Origin: JAMWZF01 sp041628615
GTDB lineage: Bacteria; Pseudomonadota; Alphaproteobacteria; Rhodobacterales; Rhodobacteraceae
NCBI GenBank assembly: GCA_041628615.1
Contig: JBFKOW010000102.1
Span: forward strand, 1-12,847
Length of the DNA stretch: 12,847 bases
Direction: 5' to 3'
Part shown: piece after piece, positions 6,045-12,845 of the stretch
How the letters are laid out: every line of letters begins with the position of its first letter
Numbering within the stretch: position 1 is the stretch's first letter
Translations under genes and position numbers: made by a program
The notes under the pieces: generated by a model
What the model saw: the letters and a program-made list of their open reading frames with translations, nothing else
Databases searched by the model: none
What the model was told of the DNA's origin: nothing

Positions 6045-6056
6045 GGAGGTCCGGAC

Positions 6057-6419
6057 ATGCGAGTCAAAGGCGGAACCGTCACCCATCGCCGTCACAAGAA
6101 GGTCGTGGACGCAGCCAAGGGCTATTACGGCCGGCGCTCGACCACCTTCAAGGTCGCCAAGCAGGCGGTCGACAAGGCCAACCAGTATGCCACCCGCGAC
6201 CGGAAGGCCCGCAAGCGCCAGTTCCGCGCGCTGTGGATCCAGCGGATCAACGCCGCCGTGCGGTCCCATGACGAGGCGCTGACCTACAGCCGCTTCATGG
6301 GCGGGCTGGCCGCCGCCGGGATCGAGGTGGACCGCAAGGTCCTCGCCGACCTCGCGGTGCACGAGCCCGAGGCGTTTGGCACGATCGTCGAGAAGGTCAA
6401 GGCCGCGCTGGCCGCCTGA
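6057..6419 (+). CDS. rplT: 50S ribosomal protein L20
   Basis: A 120-residue basic protein with the L20 hallmarks VKGGTVTHRRHKKV, AKGYYGRRSTTFKVA, RDRKARKRQFRALWIQRINA and SRFMGGL. L20 binds 23S rRNA early in large-subunit assembly and in several bacteria represses its own operon. The N terminus is MRVKGG, one residue shorter than the common MARVKGG. ATG at 6057 follows GAGGAGG with a normal gap. It is the second gene of the rpmI-rplT operon, closed by the terminator at 6443. Confidence 0.98.
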   Translation: MRVKGGTVTHRRHKKVVDAAKGYYGRRSTTFKVAKQAVDKANQYATRDRKARKRQFRALWIQRINAAVRSHDEALTYSRFMGGLAAAGIEVDRKVLADLAVHEPEAFGTIVEKVKAALAA

Positions 6420-6442
6420 CCCCGGCGCGACACGGAATCGGC

Positions 6443-6469
6443 AAGGGCCGTCCCCCGGGGGCGGCCCTT
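6443..6469. terminator. Hairpin terminator between rplT and the GNAT gene
   Basis: AAGGGCCG (6443-6450) pairs with CGGCCCTT (6462-6469), and the stem continues inward with CCCCC/GGGGG past one bulged T. A short T-rich stretch (GCGTTT) follows on the plus strand. It lies between convergent genes, 23 bp after rplT and 6 bp after the end of the GNAT gene, so it can serve both. Confidence 0.75.
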
Positions 6470-6475
6470 CGCGTT

Positions 6476-7000
6476 TCAGGCCCCGAGGTCGAGCCGGACA
6501 TAGGCCAGGAACGGCCGCAGTTGGGGCAAGGTCCGGTAGGTCGCGCTTTCCGGGAAGGCGTCGATCCGGCGGAACCCGAGGCCCTCGTAAAGCGCCAGCA
6601 TCGGCCGGTTCTCGGCAAAGCTGTCGGCCAGCAGGGTCGTCAGGCCCATCTCGCGGGCCGCGGCGATCCGCGCCTCCACCAGCCGCCGGCCAAGCCCGGT
6701 GCCGCGGGCCGCGGCGCGGACATAGAGGCGCTTCAGCTCGCCCTTGCCGCCGCCGATGGCGCGCAGGCTGCCCATGCCGACCAGCGCGCCGCCGCCGTCC
6801 CGCGCCAGCAGGGTCCGCCCGCCCGGCGGCAGGTAGTCGGCGGCCTCGGTCCAGTATTCCTCGATCACCAGCTCGATGTCGGGCCGGGGGCTGCCCATGG
6901 CGACGAACTGGTCGCTCATGTAGCCGAAGTATTCCCGCAGCATCGGGTCGAACTCCGCCCGCTCCGGCGCCTCCGTCAGGTCCTCGATCGTGATCTCCAT
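6476..7000 (-). CDS. GNAT family N-acetyltransferase
   Basis: A 174-residue cytoplasmic protein with the GNAT fold. The acetyl-CoA binding motif is seen as ELKRLYVRAAARGTGLGRRL (88-107), with the RGTGLG pyrophosphate loop at 99-104. The helix and strand that follow (MGLTTLLADS) and the late NRPMLALYEGLGFRRI (about 130-145) are typical of motif B. The substrate cannot be read from sequence. ATG at 7000 lies 3 bp after the stop of the upstream YdeI-like gene, so the two are surely co-transcribed; translation may be coupled because no separate strong ribosome binding site is present. Confidence 0.9.
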   Translation of the reverse strand: MEITIEDLTEAPERAEFDPMLREYFGYMSDQFVAMGSPRPDIELVIEEYWTEAADYLPPGGRTLLARDGGGALVGMGSLRAIGGGKGELKRLYVRAAARGTGLGRRLVEARIAAAREMGLTTLLADSFAENRPMLALYEGLGFRRIDAFPESATYRTLPQLRPFLAYVRLDLGA

Positions 7001-7003
7001 GGC

Positions 7004-7630
7004 CTACTTCTCCAATGCGCCCTTGCCGGCGATGATCCGGTCGCGGAACTTCGCGATCCGGGCGATGCGGGTTTCCGGCTTCTTCGCCGCGTTCAGGTTC
7101 AGCGCATAGCTCTTCTGCCGGCCCGGGGTGAGCGCGGCGAAGGCCTCGGCCAGCTCCGGGTCGGCGTCCAGCGCCTCGATCATCTCCTCGGGCAGGTCCG
7201 GCATCGACGCGTCGCGCGGCGCGCGGCGGCCGGCGGCGGCGTGGCCGATCGCCTCGGCGAGGTAGGCCCGGACGGTGTCCGCCCGCTCCGCCACCGCGCC
7301 GTTCGCGGTGAACCGGAGCATGTCGGGATGGCGGCTGTTGGGCCCCTGCGGTTCGAGAACGCCCGCCGGGTCCGCCAGCAGCCCGGCCTCGAAGAAGCTC
7401 AGCCGGAAATCGCCCCGGAACGCGCCGATGATCGCGATGTTGCGGCCGTGCGCCATGTAGCAGGGATGGCCCCACTTGACGTGCTCGGACAGACCCGCGC
7501 CGCGGCAGAGCTCGCGCAGCGCGGCCAGCCCCGCCGCCCAGGTCCGGGTCGAACAGTCCGGCGTGTCGAACCGCTCGCAGCGGCCGCAGCCGCGGGCGAA
7601 GAAGTCCTCGATCTCGGTGATCATCGCCAT
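7004..7630 (-). CDS. YdeI/OmpD-associated family protein (DUF1801 + OmdA-like)
   Basis: A 208-residue protein with two parts. The N-terminal half has the DUF1801/YdhG-like pattern (LRELCRGAGLSEHVKWGHPC, NIAIIGAFRGDFRLSFFEA, GPNSRHPDMLRFTANG). The C-terminal third has the OmdA-type pattern (LTPGRQKSYALNLNAAKKPE followed by RIARIAKFRDRIIAGKG). Proteins with this two-part layout are called YdeI or OmdA-like; some have been linked to peptide resistance or envelope stress, but the biochemistry is unknown. Two ATGs six bases apart (7630 and 7624) are possible; the first is nearer to a GGGGGG tract. It is the first gene of a pair with the GNAT gene, divergent from pheS. Confidence 0.85.
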   Translation of the reverse strand: MAMITEIEDFFARGCGRCERFDTPDCSTRTWAAGLAALRELCRGAGLSEHVKWGHPCYMAHGRNIAIIGAFRGDFRLSFFEAGLLADPAGVLEPQGPNSRHPDMLRFTANGAVAERADTVRAYLAEAIGHAAAGRRAPRDASMPDLPEEMIEALDADPELAEAFAALTPGRQKSYALNLNAAKKPETRIARIAKFRDRIIAGKGALEK

Positions 7631-7675
7631 CGCGCCGGCCCCCCGTCGCGGCACCATAGACCGGCCCGCCCCGCC

Positions 7676-7703
7676 TTGCACCCCCGCCCGGGCCGCGATA
7701 CCT
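7676..7703 (+). promoter_or_regulatory. Candidate promoter of pheS
   Basis: TTGCAC at 7676-7681 is followed 16 bp later by ATACCT (7698-7703), or 15 bp later by GATACC. This is a plausible but weak sigma70-like promoter that would start transcription about 25 bases before the pheS start codon. Confidence 0.35.
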
Positions 7704-7732
7704 GAGGCGGATTCCGACAGGAGGGTCCCGCC

Positions 7733-8797
7733 ATGGACGGCTTGCGCGAAAAATACATCGACCTGATCGCCCGCGCCGGGGACGAGGCGGCGCTGGAGGA
7801 GATCCGCGTCGCCGCCGTCGGCAAGAAGGGCGAGGTCAGCCTGCAGATGCGCGAACTGGGCCGGATGACCCCGGACGAGCGCAAGGAGATGGGCCCGAAG
7901 CTCAACGCCCTGAAGGACGAGATCACCGCCGCGCTGGCCGCCAAGAAGGCGGCGCTGGAGGATGCCGCGCTCGACGCCCGGCTGGCCCGCGAATGGCTCG
8001 ACGTGACGCTGCCGTCCCGGACCCGCCGGCAGGGCAGCATCCACCCGGTCAGCCAGGTCATGGACGAGATCACCGCGATCTTCGCCGACATGGGCTTTTC
8101 CGTCGCCGAGGGCCCCGAGATCGAGACCGACTGGTACAACTTCGACGCCCTGAACATACCCGGCCACCACCCCGCGCGGGCCGAGATGGACACCTTCTAC
8201 ATGGCCCGCGCCGAGGGCGACGACCGCCCGCCCCACGTCCTGCGGACCCATACCTCGCCGGTGCAGATCCGGCACATGGCGGCGCACGGCGCGCCCTGCC
8301 GGATCATCGCGCCGGGCCGGGTCTACCGCTCGGACTACGACCAGACCCACACCCCGATGTTCCACCAGATCGAGGGGCTGGCGATCGACCGCGACATCTC
8401 GATGGCGAACCTCAAGTGGTGCCTCGAGGAATTCGCCGCCGCCTTCTTCGAGGTGGATCACGTCGAGGTCCGGTTCCGCGCCTCGCACTTCCCGTTCACC
8501 GAACCCTCGGCCGAGATCGACTTCCGCTGTTCCTGGGTCGACGGCCAGCTGAAGCTGGGCGAGGGCGACGACTGGCTCGAGGCCGGCGGCTCGGGGATGG
8601 TGCATCCGAAGGTGCTGGAGAATTCCGGCATCGACCCGGCCAAATGGCAGGGCTTCGCCTTCGGCCTCGGGATCGACCGGCTGGCGATGCTGAAATACGG
8701 CATCCCCGACCTGCGCGCCTTCTTCGAGTCCGACCTGCGCTGGCTGCGGCACTACGGCTTCGGCGCCGGCGAGGTGCCGACGCGCTACGGGGGGTAG
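7733..8797 (+). CDS. pheS: Phenylalanyl-tRNA synthetase alpha subunit
   Basis: A 354-residue class II aminoacyl-tRNA synthetase subunit that carries the catalytic core of the alpha2-beta2 enzyme charging tRNA-Phe. The first 90 residues form the tRNA-binding coiled coil (EVSLQMRELGRMTPDERKEM and following). The catalytic domain starts near HPVSQVMDEI (about 103), with HNIPG-like NIPGHHPARAEMDTFY, motif 2 around MFHQIEGLAID (near 210) and motif 3 GLGIDRLAMLKYGIPDLR (near 311). The ATG at 7733 follows AGGAGGG with 7 bases between. The length matches the family. It is followed by 348 bp of non-coding DNA before pheT rather than by a tightly linked pheT. Confidence 0.97.
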   Translation: MDGLREKYIDLIARAGDEAALEEIRVAAVGKKGEVSLQMRELGRMTPDERKEMGPKLNALKDEITAALAAKKAALEDAALDARLAREWLDVTLPSRTRRQGSIHPVSQVMDEITAIFADMGFSVAEGPEIETDWYNFDALNIPGHHPARAEMDTFYMARAEGDDRPPHVLRTHTSPVQIRHMAAHGAPCRIIAPGRVYRSDYDQTHTPMFHQIEGLAIDRDISMANLKWCLEEFAAAFFEVDHVEVRFRASHFPFTEPSAEIDFRCSWVDGQLKLGEGDDWLEAGGSGMVHPKVLENSGIDPAKWQGFAFGLGIDRLAMLKYGIPDLRAFFESDLRWLRHYGFGAGEVPTRYGG

Positions 8798-8879
8798 GCA
8801 CCCCGGACGCAACGGCCGACCGGGCCCACGGACCGGCAGGAACGCCCCGCGCGACCAGCGGCGAAGCCGCCGCGCCATC

Positions 8880-8903
8880 GTCGGGCCGCCCCCACGGCCC
8901 GGC
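8880..8903 (+). terminator. Stem-loop in the pheS-pheT gap (possible terminator)
   Basis: CGGGCCG (8882-8888) and CGGCCCG (8895-8901) form a perfect 7-bp stem with a six-base loop, extended by a wobble pair and a G-C pair. There is no T-tract, so intrinsic termination is uncertain. A smaller hairpin GCGGC-GAA-GCCGC lies at 8858-8870. The remainder of the 348-bp gap 8798-9145 shows no gene I can support; TTGCAC at 9082-9087 may be the -35 of a separate pheT promoter, but no good -10 follows at the right distance. Confidence 0.35.
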
Positions 8904-9145
8904 GATCGGGGACCGCCAGCGCGCCGCTCGTTCGTTCTCCGGACCGGACCGGGATGAAGCGCCCGGATCCGGCGTCGGATCGCCGGACCGCGGCCCGCCG
9001 CTGGCGCGGCTCGCCGGTTCGGGCCGTCCGGAACCGGCCCGGCGCGGACGGCGGCTGCGCCCCCTTCTCCCCCCCGGCCGGTTGCACCTTTCCCCCCGCC
9101 GGGCCATCCGCTAAACCCCCCGCGATCATTCCGACGAGGACGCCG

Positions 9146-11542
9146 ATGAAGTTCACGATCTCCTGGCTCAAGGACCATCTCGACACCGACGCGAGCGTGG
9201 ACCAGATCGCCGAGGCGCTGACCGATCTCGGGCTCGAGGTCGAGGCGGTGGAGAACCCGCTCGACAAGCTGCGCGACTTCACCATCGGCAAGGTCCTGTC
9301 GGCCGAGCAGCACCCCGACGCCGACAAGCTCCGGGTCTGCCAGGTCGAGACCGTGGACGGCCCGACCCAGATCATCTGCGGCGCGCCCAACGCGCGGGCC
9401 GGGATCACCGTGGTCGTGGCCCGGCCCGGCACCTACGTCCCCGGCATCGACACCACCATCGGGGTCGGCAAGATCCGCGGCATCGAGAGCCACGGCATGA
9501 TGTGCTCCGAGCGCGAGATGGAACTCAGCGACGAGCACGAGGGGATCATCGAACTGCCCTCCGGCGAGGTCGGCCAGCGGTTCACCGACTGGCTGGCGGC
9601 CAACGACCCGGCCAGGGTGGACCCGGTGATCGAGATCGCGATCACCCCGAACCGGCCCGACGCGCTGGGGGTGCGGGGGATCGCCCGCGACCTCGCCGCG
9701 CGGGGGCTGGGGCGGATGAAGCCGCTGACGCTCGACCCGGTGCCGGCCGCGTTTCCCTGCCCGGTGACGGTCAGCATCGACGACGACACGCTGGCGCAGG
9801 CGCCGGTGTTCTACGGCCGGCTGATCCGCGGGGTGACGAACGGACCCTCGCCCGACTGGCTGCAGCAGCGGCTCAAGGCGATCGGGCTGCGGCCGATCTC
9901 GTTCCTCGTCGATGTCACCAACTTCTTCACCTACGACCTGAACCGGCCGCTGCACGTGTTCGACGCCGACACCATCACCGGCAATGCGCTGCGGCTCTAC
10001 CGGGCGGAGGGGGGCGAGACGCTGGTCGGGCTCGACGACAGGACCTATACCTTCGGTCCCGGCCAGACGATCATCGCCGACGCCGAGGGGCCGGAATCCA
10101 TCGCCGGGGTGATGGGCGGGCTGCGCACCGGCTGCACCGCCGCGACGACGAACGTCTTCGTCGAGGCGGCCTATTTCGACCCGGTGACCACCGCCTATAC
10201 CGGCCGGGCGCTGAAGATCCATTCCGACGCCCGCTACCGGTTCGAACGCGGCATCGACCCGTATTTCACCCCCGAGGGGCTGGAACACGCGGTGCGGATG
10301 ATCGTCGACATCGCCGGCGGCGAGGCGTCCGAGGTGGTGATGGCCGGGGCGATGCCGAACGTGGACCGGGCCTACCGGCTCGACGCGGCGCGGTGCAGTT
10401 CGCTCGTCGGCATGGACATCCCCGAATCGACCCAGCGCCAGACCCTGACCGCGCTCGGCTTCCGGATGGAGGGCGACAAGGCCCACGTGCCGTCCTGGCG
10501 GCCCGACGTGCGCGGCGAGGCGGACCTGGTGGAAGAGGTGGCGCGGATCGCGTCGCTGACCCGGCTGCAGGGCAAGCCGCTGCCCCGGCCGCACGGGGTC
10601 GCCCGGCCGGTGCTGACCGTCAGCCAGAAGCGGCAGCAGGCGGCGCGGCGCTGCGCGGCGGCGCTGGGCTACAACGAATGCGTCACCTACGCGTTCATCG
10701 ACGCGGGTTCGGCGGCGCTGTTCGGCGGCGGCACCGCGGCGACGGCGCTCGAGAACCCGATCTCGTCCGAGATGAGCCACATGCGCCCGGCGCTGCTGCC
10801 CGGGCTGATGCAGGCCGCGGCGCGGAACCAGGCCCGCGGCTTCGCCGACCTCGCGCTGTTCGAGGTGGGCCGGGCCTTCGACGGCGGCGAACCCGAGGAC
10901 AGCCAGCTGCAGATCGCCGGCCTGCTGGTCGGGCGGACCGGGCCGAAGGACGTGCATGGCGCGTCCCGCCCGGTGGACGTGTTCGACGTCAAGGCCGACG
11001 CCGAGGCGGTGCTGGCGGCGCTCGGCGCGCCGGCGAAGGTGCAGATCCTGCGCGGCGGGCCGGACTGGTGGCACCCGGGGCGGCACGGTCTGATCGGGCT
11101 CGGGCCGAAGAAGATCCTCGGCGCCTTCGGCGAGGTGCATCCGCGCGTCGTCGCGGCGCTCGACCTCAAGGGGCCGGTGATGGCCTGGACGATCTGGCCC
11201 GACGCGGTGCCCGAGCCGCGCCGCGCCGCCGCCACCCGCGCCCGGCTGGTCGCCCCCGACCTGCAGGCGGTGGAACGGGACTTCGCCTTCGTGGTGGATG
11301 CCGGGGTCTCGGCCCTCGACCTGGTGAACGCGGCGGCGGGGGCCGACAAGGCGCTGATCGCCGAGGTCCGGGTGTTCGACGAGTTCATCGGCGGCAGCCT
11401 CGGCGCGGGCAAGAAATCGCTGGCCATCACGGTCCGGCTGCAACCGGCCGAGGCGACGCTCAAGGAGGCCGAGATCGAGGCGGTCTCGGCGAAGGTGGTC
11501 GAGAAGGTCGGCAAGGCCACCGGCGGCGTGCTGCGCGGCTGA
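9146..11542 (+). CDS. pheT: Phenylalanyl-tRNA synthetase beta subunit
   Basis: A 798-residue partner of PheS. Domains in order are the N-terminal MKFTISWLKDHLD segment, the OB-fold tRNA-binding domain (about 40-150, with IGKVLSAEQHPDADKLRVCQ), the B3/B4 editing domain (about 200-380), the B5 domain (about 400-475), the catalytic-like core, and the ferredoxin-fold anticodon-binding domain over the last 94 residues (from APDLQAVERDFAFVVD). The ATG at 9146 follows GAGGA with 5 bases between and gives the canonical family start; an in-frame opening reaching back to 8954 is arginine- and proline-rich and has no family resemblance. The protein appears complete. Confidence 0.97.
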   Translation: MKFTISWLKDHLDTDASVDQIAEALTDLGLEVEAVENPLDKLRDFTIGKVLSAEQHPDADKLRVCQVETVDGPTQIICGAPNARAGITVVVARPGTYVPGIDTTIGVGKIRGIESHGMMCSEREMELSDEHEGIIELPSGEVGQRFTDWLAANDPARVDPVIEIAITPNRPDALGVRGIARDLAARGLGRMKPLTLDPVPAAFPCPVTVSIDDDTLAQAPVFYGRLIRGVTNGPSPDWLQQRLKAIGLRPISFLVDVTNFFTYDLNRPLHVFDADTITGNALRLYRAEGGETLVGLDDRTYTFGPGQTIIADAEGPESIAGVMGGLRTGCTAATTNVFVEAAYFDPVTTAYTGRALKIHSDARYRFERGIDPYFTPEGLEHAVRMIVDIAGGEASEVVMAGAMPNVDRAYRLDAARCSSLVGMDIPESTQRQTLTALGFRMEGDKAHVPSWRPDVRGEADLVEEVARIASLTRLQGKPLPRPHGVARPVLTVSQKRQQAARRCAAALGYNECVTYAFIDAGSAALFGGGTAATALENPISSEMSHMRPALLPGLMQAAARNQARGFADLALFEVGRAFDGGEPEDSQLQIAGLLVGRTGPKDVHGASRPVDVFDVKADAEAVLAALGAPAKVQILRGGPDWWHPGRHGLIGLGPKKILGAFGEVHPRVVAALDLKGPVMAWTIWPDAVPEPRRAAATRARLVAPDLQAVERDFAFVVDAGVSALDLVNAAAGADKALIAEVRVFDEFIGGSLGAGKKSLAITVRLQPAEATLKEAEIEAVSAKVVEKVGKATGGVLRG

Positions 11543-11555
11543 CCTAGCGGCGCGG

Positions 11556-11585
11556 GCGGCGGCGGGGTTGAGTCCCGCCAGCCGC
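11556..11585 (+). terminator. Stem-loop after pheT
   Basis: GCGGCGGCGGG (11556-11566) pairs with CCCGCC (11574-11579) and GCCGC (11581-11585) around a seven-base loop, giving an 11-bp stem with a single bulged A. It begins 13 bp after the pheT stop. It lacks a T-tract, so it is a probable rather than certain terminator. Confidence 0.45.
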
Positions 11586-11620
11586 GGCTTAGGTGGAACG
11601 CGGAACGGAAGGAGATCGAG

Positions 11621-12064
11621 ATGCAGGTTTATCTGAGCGGCGAAATCCACACCGACTGGCGCGACCGGATCATCGCCGGGGCCGAGGGGCTCGGGCTGCG
11701 CTTCTCGGCGCCGGTCACCGATCACGCGGCGAGCGACGATTGCGGCGTCGCGATCCTCGGGGCCGAGCCGGACAAGTTCTGGCACGACCGCAAGGGGGCG
11801 CTGGTCAACGCGATCCGCACCCGCACCGGGATCGAGGCGGCGGATGTCGTCGTGGTCCGCTTCGGCGACAAGTACAAGCAGTGGAACGCCGCCTTCGACG
11901 CCGGCTACGCCGCCGCGCTGGGCAAGCCGATCATCGTGCTGCACCCGCCCGAGCACGACCACGCCCTGAAGGAAGTGGACGCCGCCGCGCTGGCCGTGGC
12001 GCGCGAGCCCGAGCAGGTGGTGGACATCCTGCGCTACGTCCTGAGCGGCCGGCTGCCGGGGTAG
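11621..12064 (+). CDS. YtoQ family protein (nucleoside 2-deoxyribosyltransferase-like fold)
   Basis: A 147-residue cytoplasmic protein beginning MQVYLSGEIHTDWRDRI and containing FSAPVTDHAASDDCG (28-42), VVVVRFGDKYKQWNAAFDAG (76-95) and ALGKPIIVLHP. These match the YtoQ family. The strand-helix unit ending in GYAAALGKPIIVL resembles nucleoside 2-deoxyribosyltransferases, but the function of YtoQ proteins is not established. The ATG at 11621 follows GGAAGGAGA with 7 bases between. Its last 27 codons and seven bases beyond the stop are repeated exactly at 12754-12845, downstream of mscL. Confidence 0.85.
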   Translation: MQVYLSGEIHTDWRDRIIAGAEGLGLRFSAPVTDHAASDDCGVAILGAEPDKFWHDRKGALVNAIRTRTGIEAADVVVVRFGDKYKQWNAAFDAGYAAALGKPIIVLHPPEHDHALKEVDAAALAVAREPEQVVDILRYVLSGRLPG

Positions 12065-12071
12065 ACCGGCG
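11980..12071. repeat. 92-bp exact direct repeat, copy 1 (3' end of the YtoQ gene)
   Basis: This segment is identical over all 92 bases to 12754-12845, 774 bp further on, in the same orientation. It covers codons 121-147 of the YtoQ-family gene, the TAG and seven following bases. Sequences just outside both boundaries differ. Confidence 0.97.
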
Positions 12072-12076
12072 CCCCG

Positions 12077-12105
12077 GGCCGGCGGCGGGCCGGCTTCCGC
12101 CGGCC
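12077..12105 (+). terminator. Stem-loop after the YtoQ gene
   Basis: GGCCGGCGG (12077-12085) and CCGCCGGCC (12097-12105) are a perfect 9-bp inverted repeat with an 11-base spacer, 12 bp after the stop codon. Alternative pairings exist within it. A weak CCCTGTT follows instead of a T-tract. Confidence 0.5.
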
Positions 12106-12154
12106 GCCCTGTTGCGATCCGGCCCGGGTGGGAAAATTCCGCGCAAAGACCCCG

Positions 12155-12181
12155 TGATTCCGCGCCGCGCCGGCGCTAAGG
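12155..12181 (+). promoter_or_regulatory. Candidate promoter of mscL (possibly ECF sigma type)
   Basis: TGATT at 12155-12159 and TAAGG at 12177-12181 are separated by 17 bp. As remembered, the RpoE-type promoters of Rhodobacter have TGATC and TAAGA about 18 bp apart, so this is a near match only. No better sigma70 pair was seen in 12106-12243. Confidence 0.25.
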
Positions 12182-12243
12182 CGCTGCCAGTCCGGCCGCG
12201 CCCGATGGGGGCCGCGGCGGCAACAAGACTGAGTGGGACAAAC

Positions 12244-12630
12244 ATGATTCGGGAATTCCGGGACTTCATCGCCAAGGGCAATGTCATGGACATGGCCGTC
12301 GGCATCATCATCGGCGCGGCCTTCACGGCCATCGTGACCAGCCTCGTCGACGACCTCGTCAACCCGCTGATCGGCCTGTTCGTCGGCGGCATCGACTTCA
12401 GCGGCGTCAGCTTCGGCCTCGGCGAGGCGCAGTTCATGATCGGCAACTTCATCAACGCCGTGATCAAGTTCCTCATCATCGCCTGGGTGGTCTTCATCCT
12501 CGTGAAGCTGGTGAACCGGGCCAAGGACGCCGCGACCAAGCCGAAGCCGGCCGCCCCCGAGGCGCCGAAGGGCCCGACGCAGGAAGAACTGCTGATCGAG
12601 ATCCGCGACGCCCTGAAGGCGCGCGGCTGA
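12244..12630 (+). CDS. mscL: Large-conductance mechanosensitive channel
   Basis: A 128-residue inner-membrane channel subunit (pentamer) that opens under membrane tension to release solutes after osmotic downshock. It begins MIREFRDFIAKGNVMDMAVG, the conserved amphipathic N-terminal helix and entry to the first membrane helix (about 15-45, with the pore-lining GIIIGAAFTAIVTSLV). A short periplasmic loop (about 46-64), a second membrane helix (about 68-91) and a charged cytoplasmic helix (EELLIEIRDALKAR) follow. The length is slightly below that of E. coli MscL (136). The ribosome binding site (GAGTGGG) is mediocre. The gene lies alone between the two copies of the 92-bp repeat. Confidence 0.97.
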   Translation: MIREFRDFIAKGNVMDMAVGIIIGAAFTAIVTSLVDDLVNPLIGLFVGGIDFSGVSFGLGEAQFMIGNFINAVIKFLIIAWVVFILVKLVNRAKDAATKPKPAAPEAPKGPTQEELLIEIRDALKARG

Positions 12631-12646
12631 CACCGGACGGGGCGGT

Positions 12647-12751
12647 GGGTCGAGACCCTCCGCACTCGGCCTGACGCCGGGCGGTCCGCCACGGCCCGCC
12701 CGGCGCCCGGTGCGGCGGCGCGGACCCGGGGCGTGTGGTGTGTCTCGACCC
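12647..12751. other. Nested three-tier inverted repeat downstream of mscL
   Basis: Three perfect inverted repeats lie inside one another: GGGTCGAGAC (12647-12656) with GTCTCGACCC (12742-12751), CCGCAC (12660-12665) with GTGCGG (12710-12715), and CGCCGGGCG (12675-12683) with CGCCCGGCG (12697-12705). The outer right arm ends two bases before the second 92-bp repeat copy. The innermost hairpin could end mscL transcription; the outer arms are unexplained. There is no T-tract and no open frame of note. Confidence 0.6.
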
Positions 12752-12753
12752 CC

Positions 12754-12845
12754 CGCCGCCGCGCTGGCCGTGGCGCGCGAGCCCGAGCAGGTGGTGGACA
12801 TCCTGCGCTACGTCCTGAGCGGCCGGCTGCCGGGGTAGACCGGCG
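12754..12845 (+). pseudogene. 92-bp exact repeat, copy 2: orphan 3' end of the YtoQ gene
   Basis: All 92 bases match 11980-12071, so it would encode the last 27 residues (AAALAVAREPEQVVDILRYV onward) and the same TAG, but there is no gene body in front of it. Upstream in frame lie only a few codons and no ribosome binding site. It ends two bases before the window edge, so what follows is unknown. It is either a recent duplication fragment, a recombination junction or an assembly artefact. Confidence 0.9.

Noticed and set aside
8954..9145. An N-terminal extension of pheT in frame from 8954.
   Set aside because: The extension is Arg/Pro-rich and the family start MKFTISWLKDHL at 9146 has its own ribosome binding site.
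9502..11547. A 681-codon plus-strand frame within pheT.
   Set aside because: It is an out-of-frame shadow rich in Arg, Gly and Ala; pheT occupies the same bases with full family resemblance.
7631..11962. A minus-strand reading frame stays open from the YdeI-like gene across pheS, pheT and into the YtoQ gene, over 1,600 codons in total.
   Set aside because: Only its last 208 codons are a real gene. The rest is antisense to confidently identified genes and reflects their high GC at third positions, giving His-, Arg-, Asp- and Gly-rich low-complexity translation.
11980..12845. A mobile element defined by the 92-bp repeats.
   Set aside because: No transposase, integrase or terminal inverted repeats are visible and the only gene inside is mscL, so I report the repeat but not an element.
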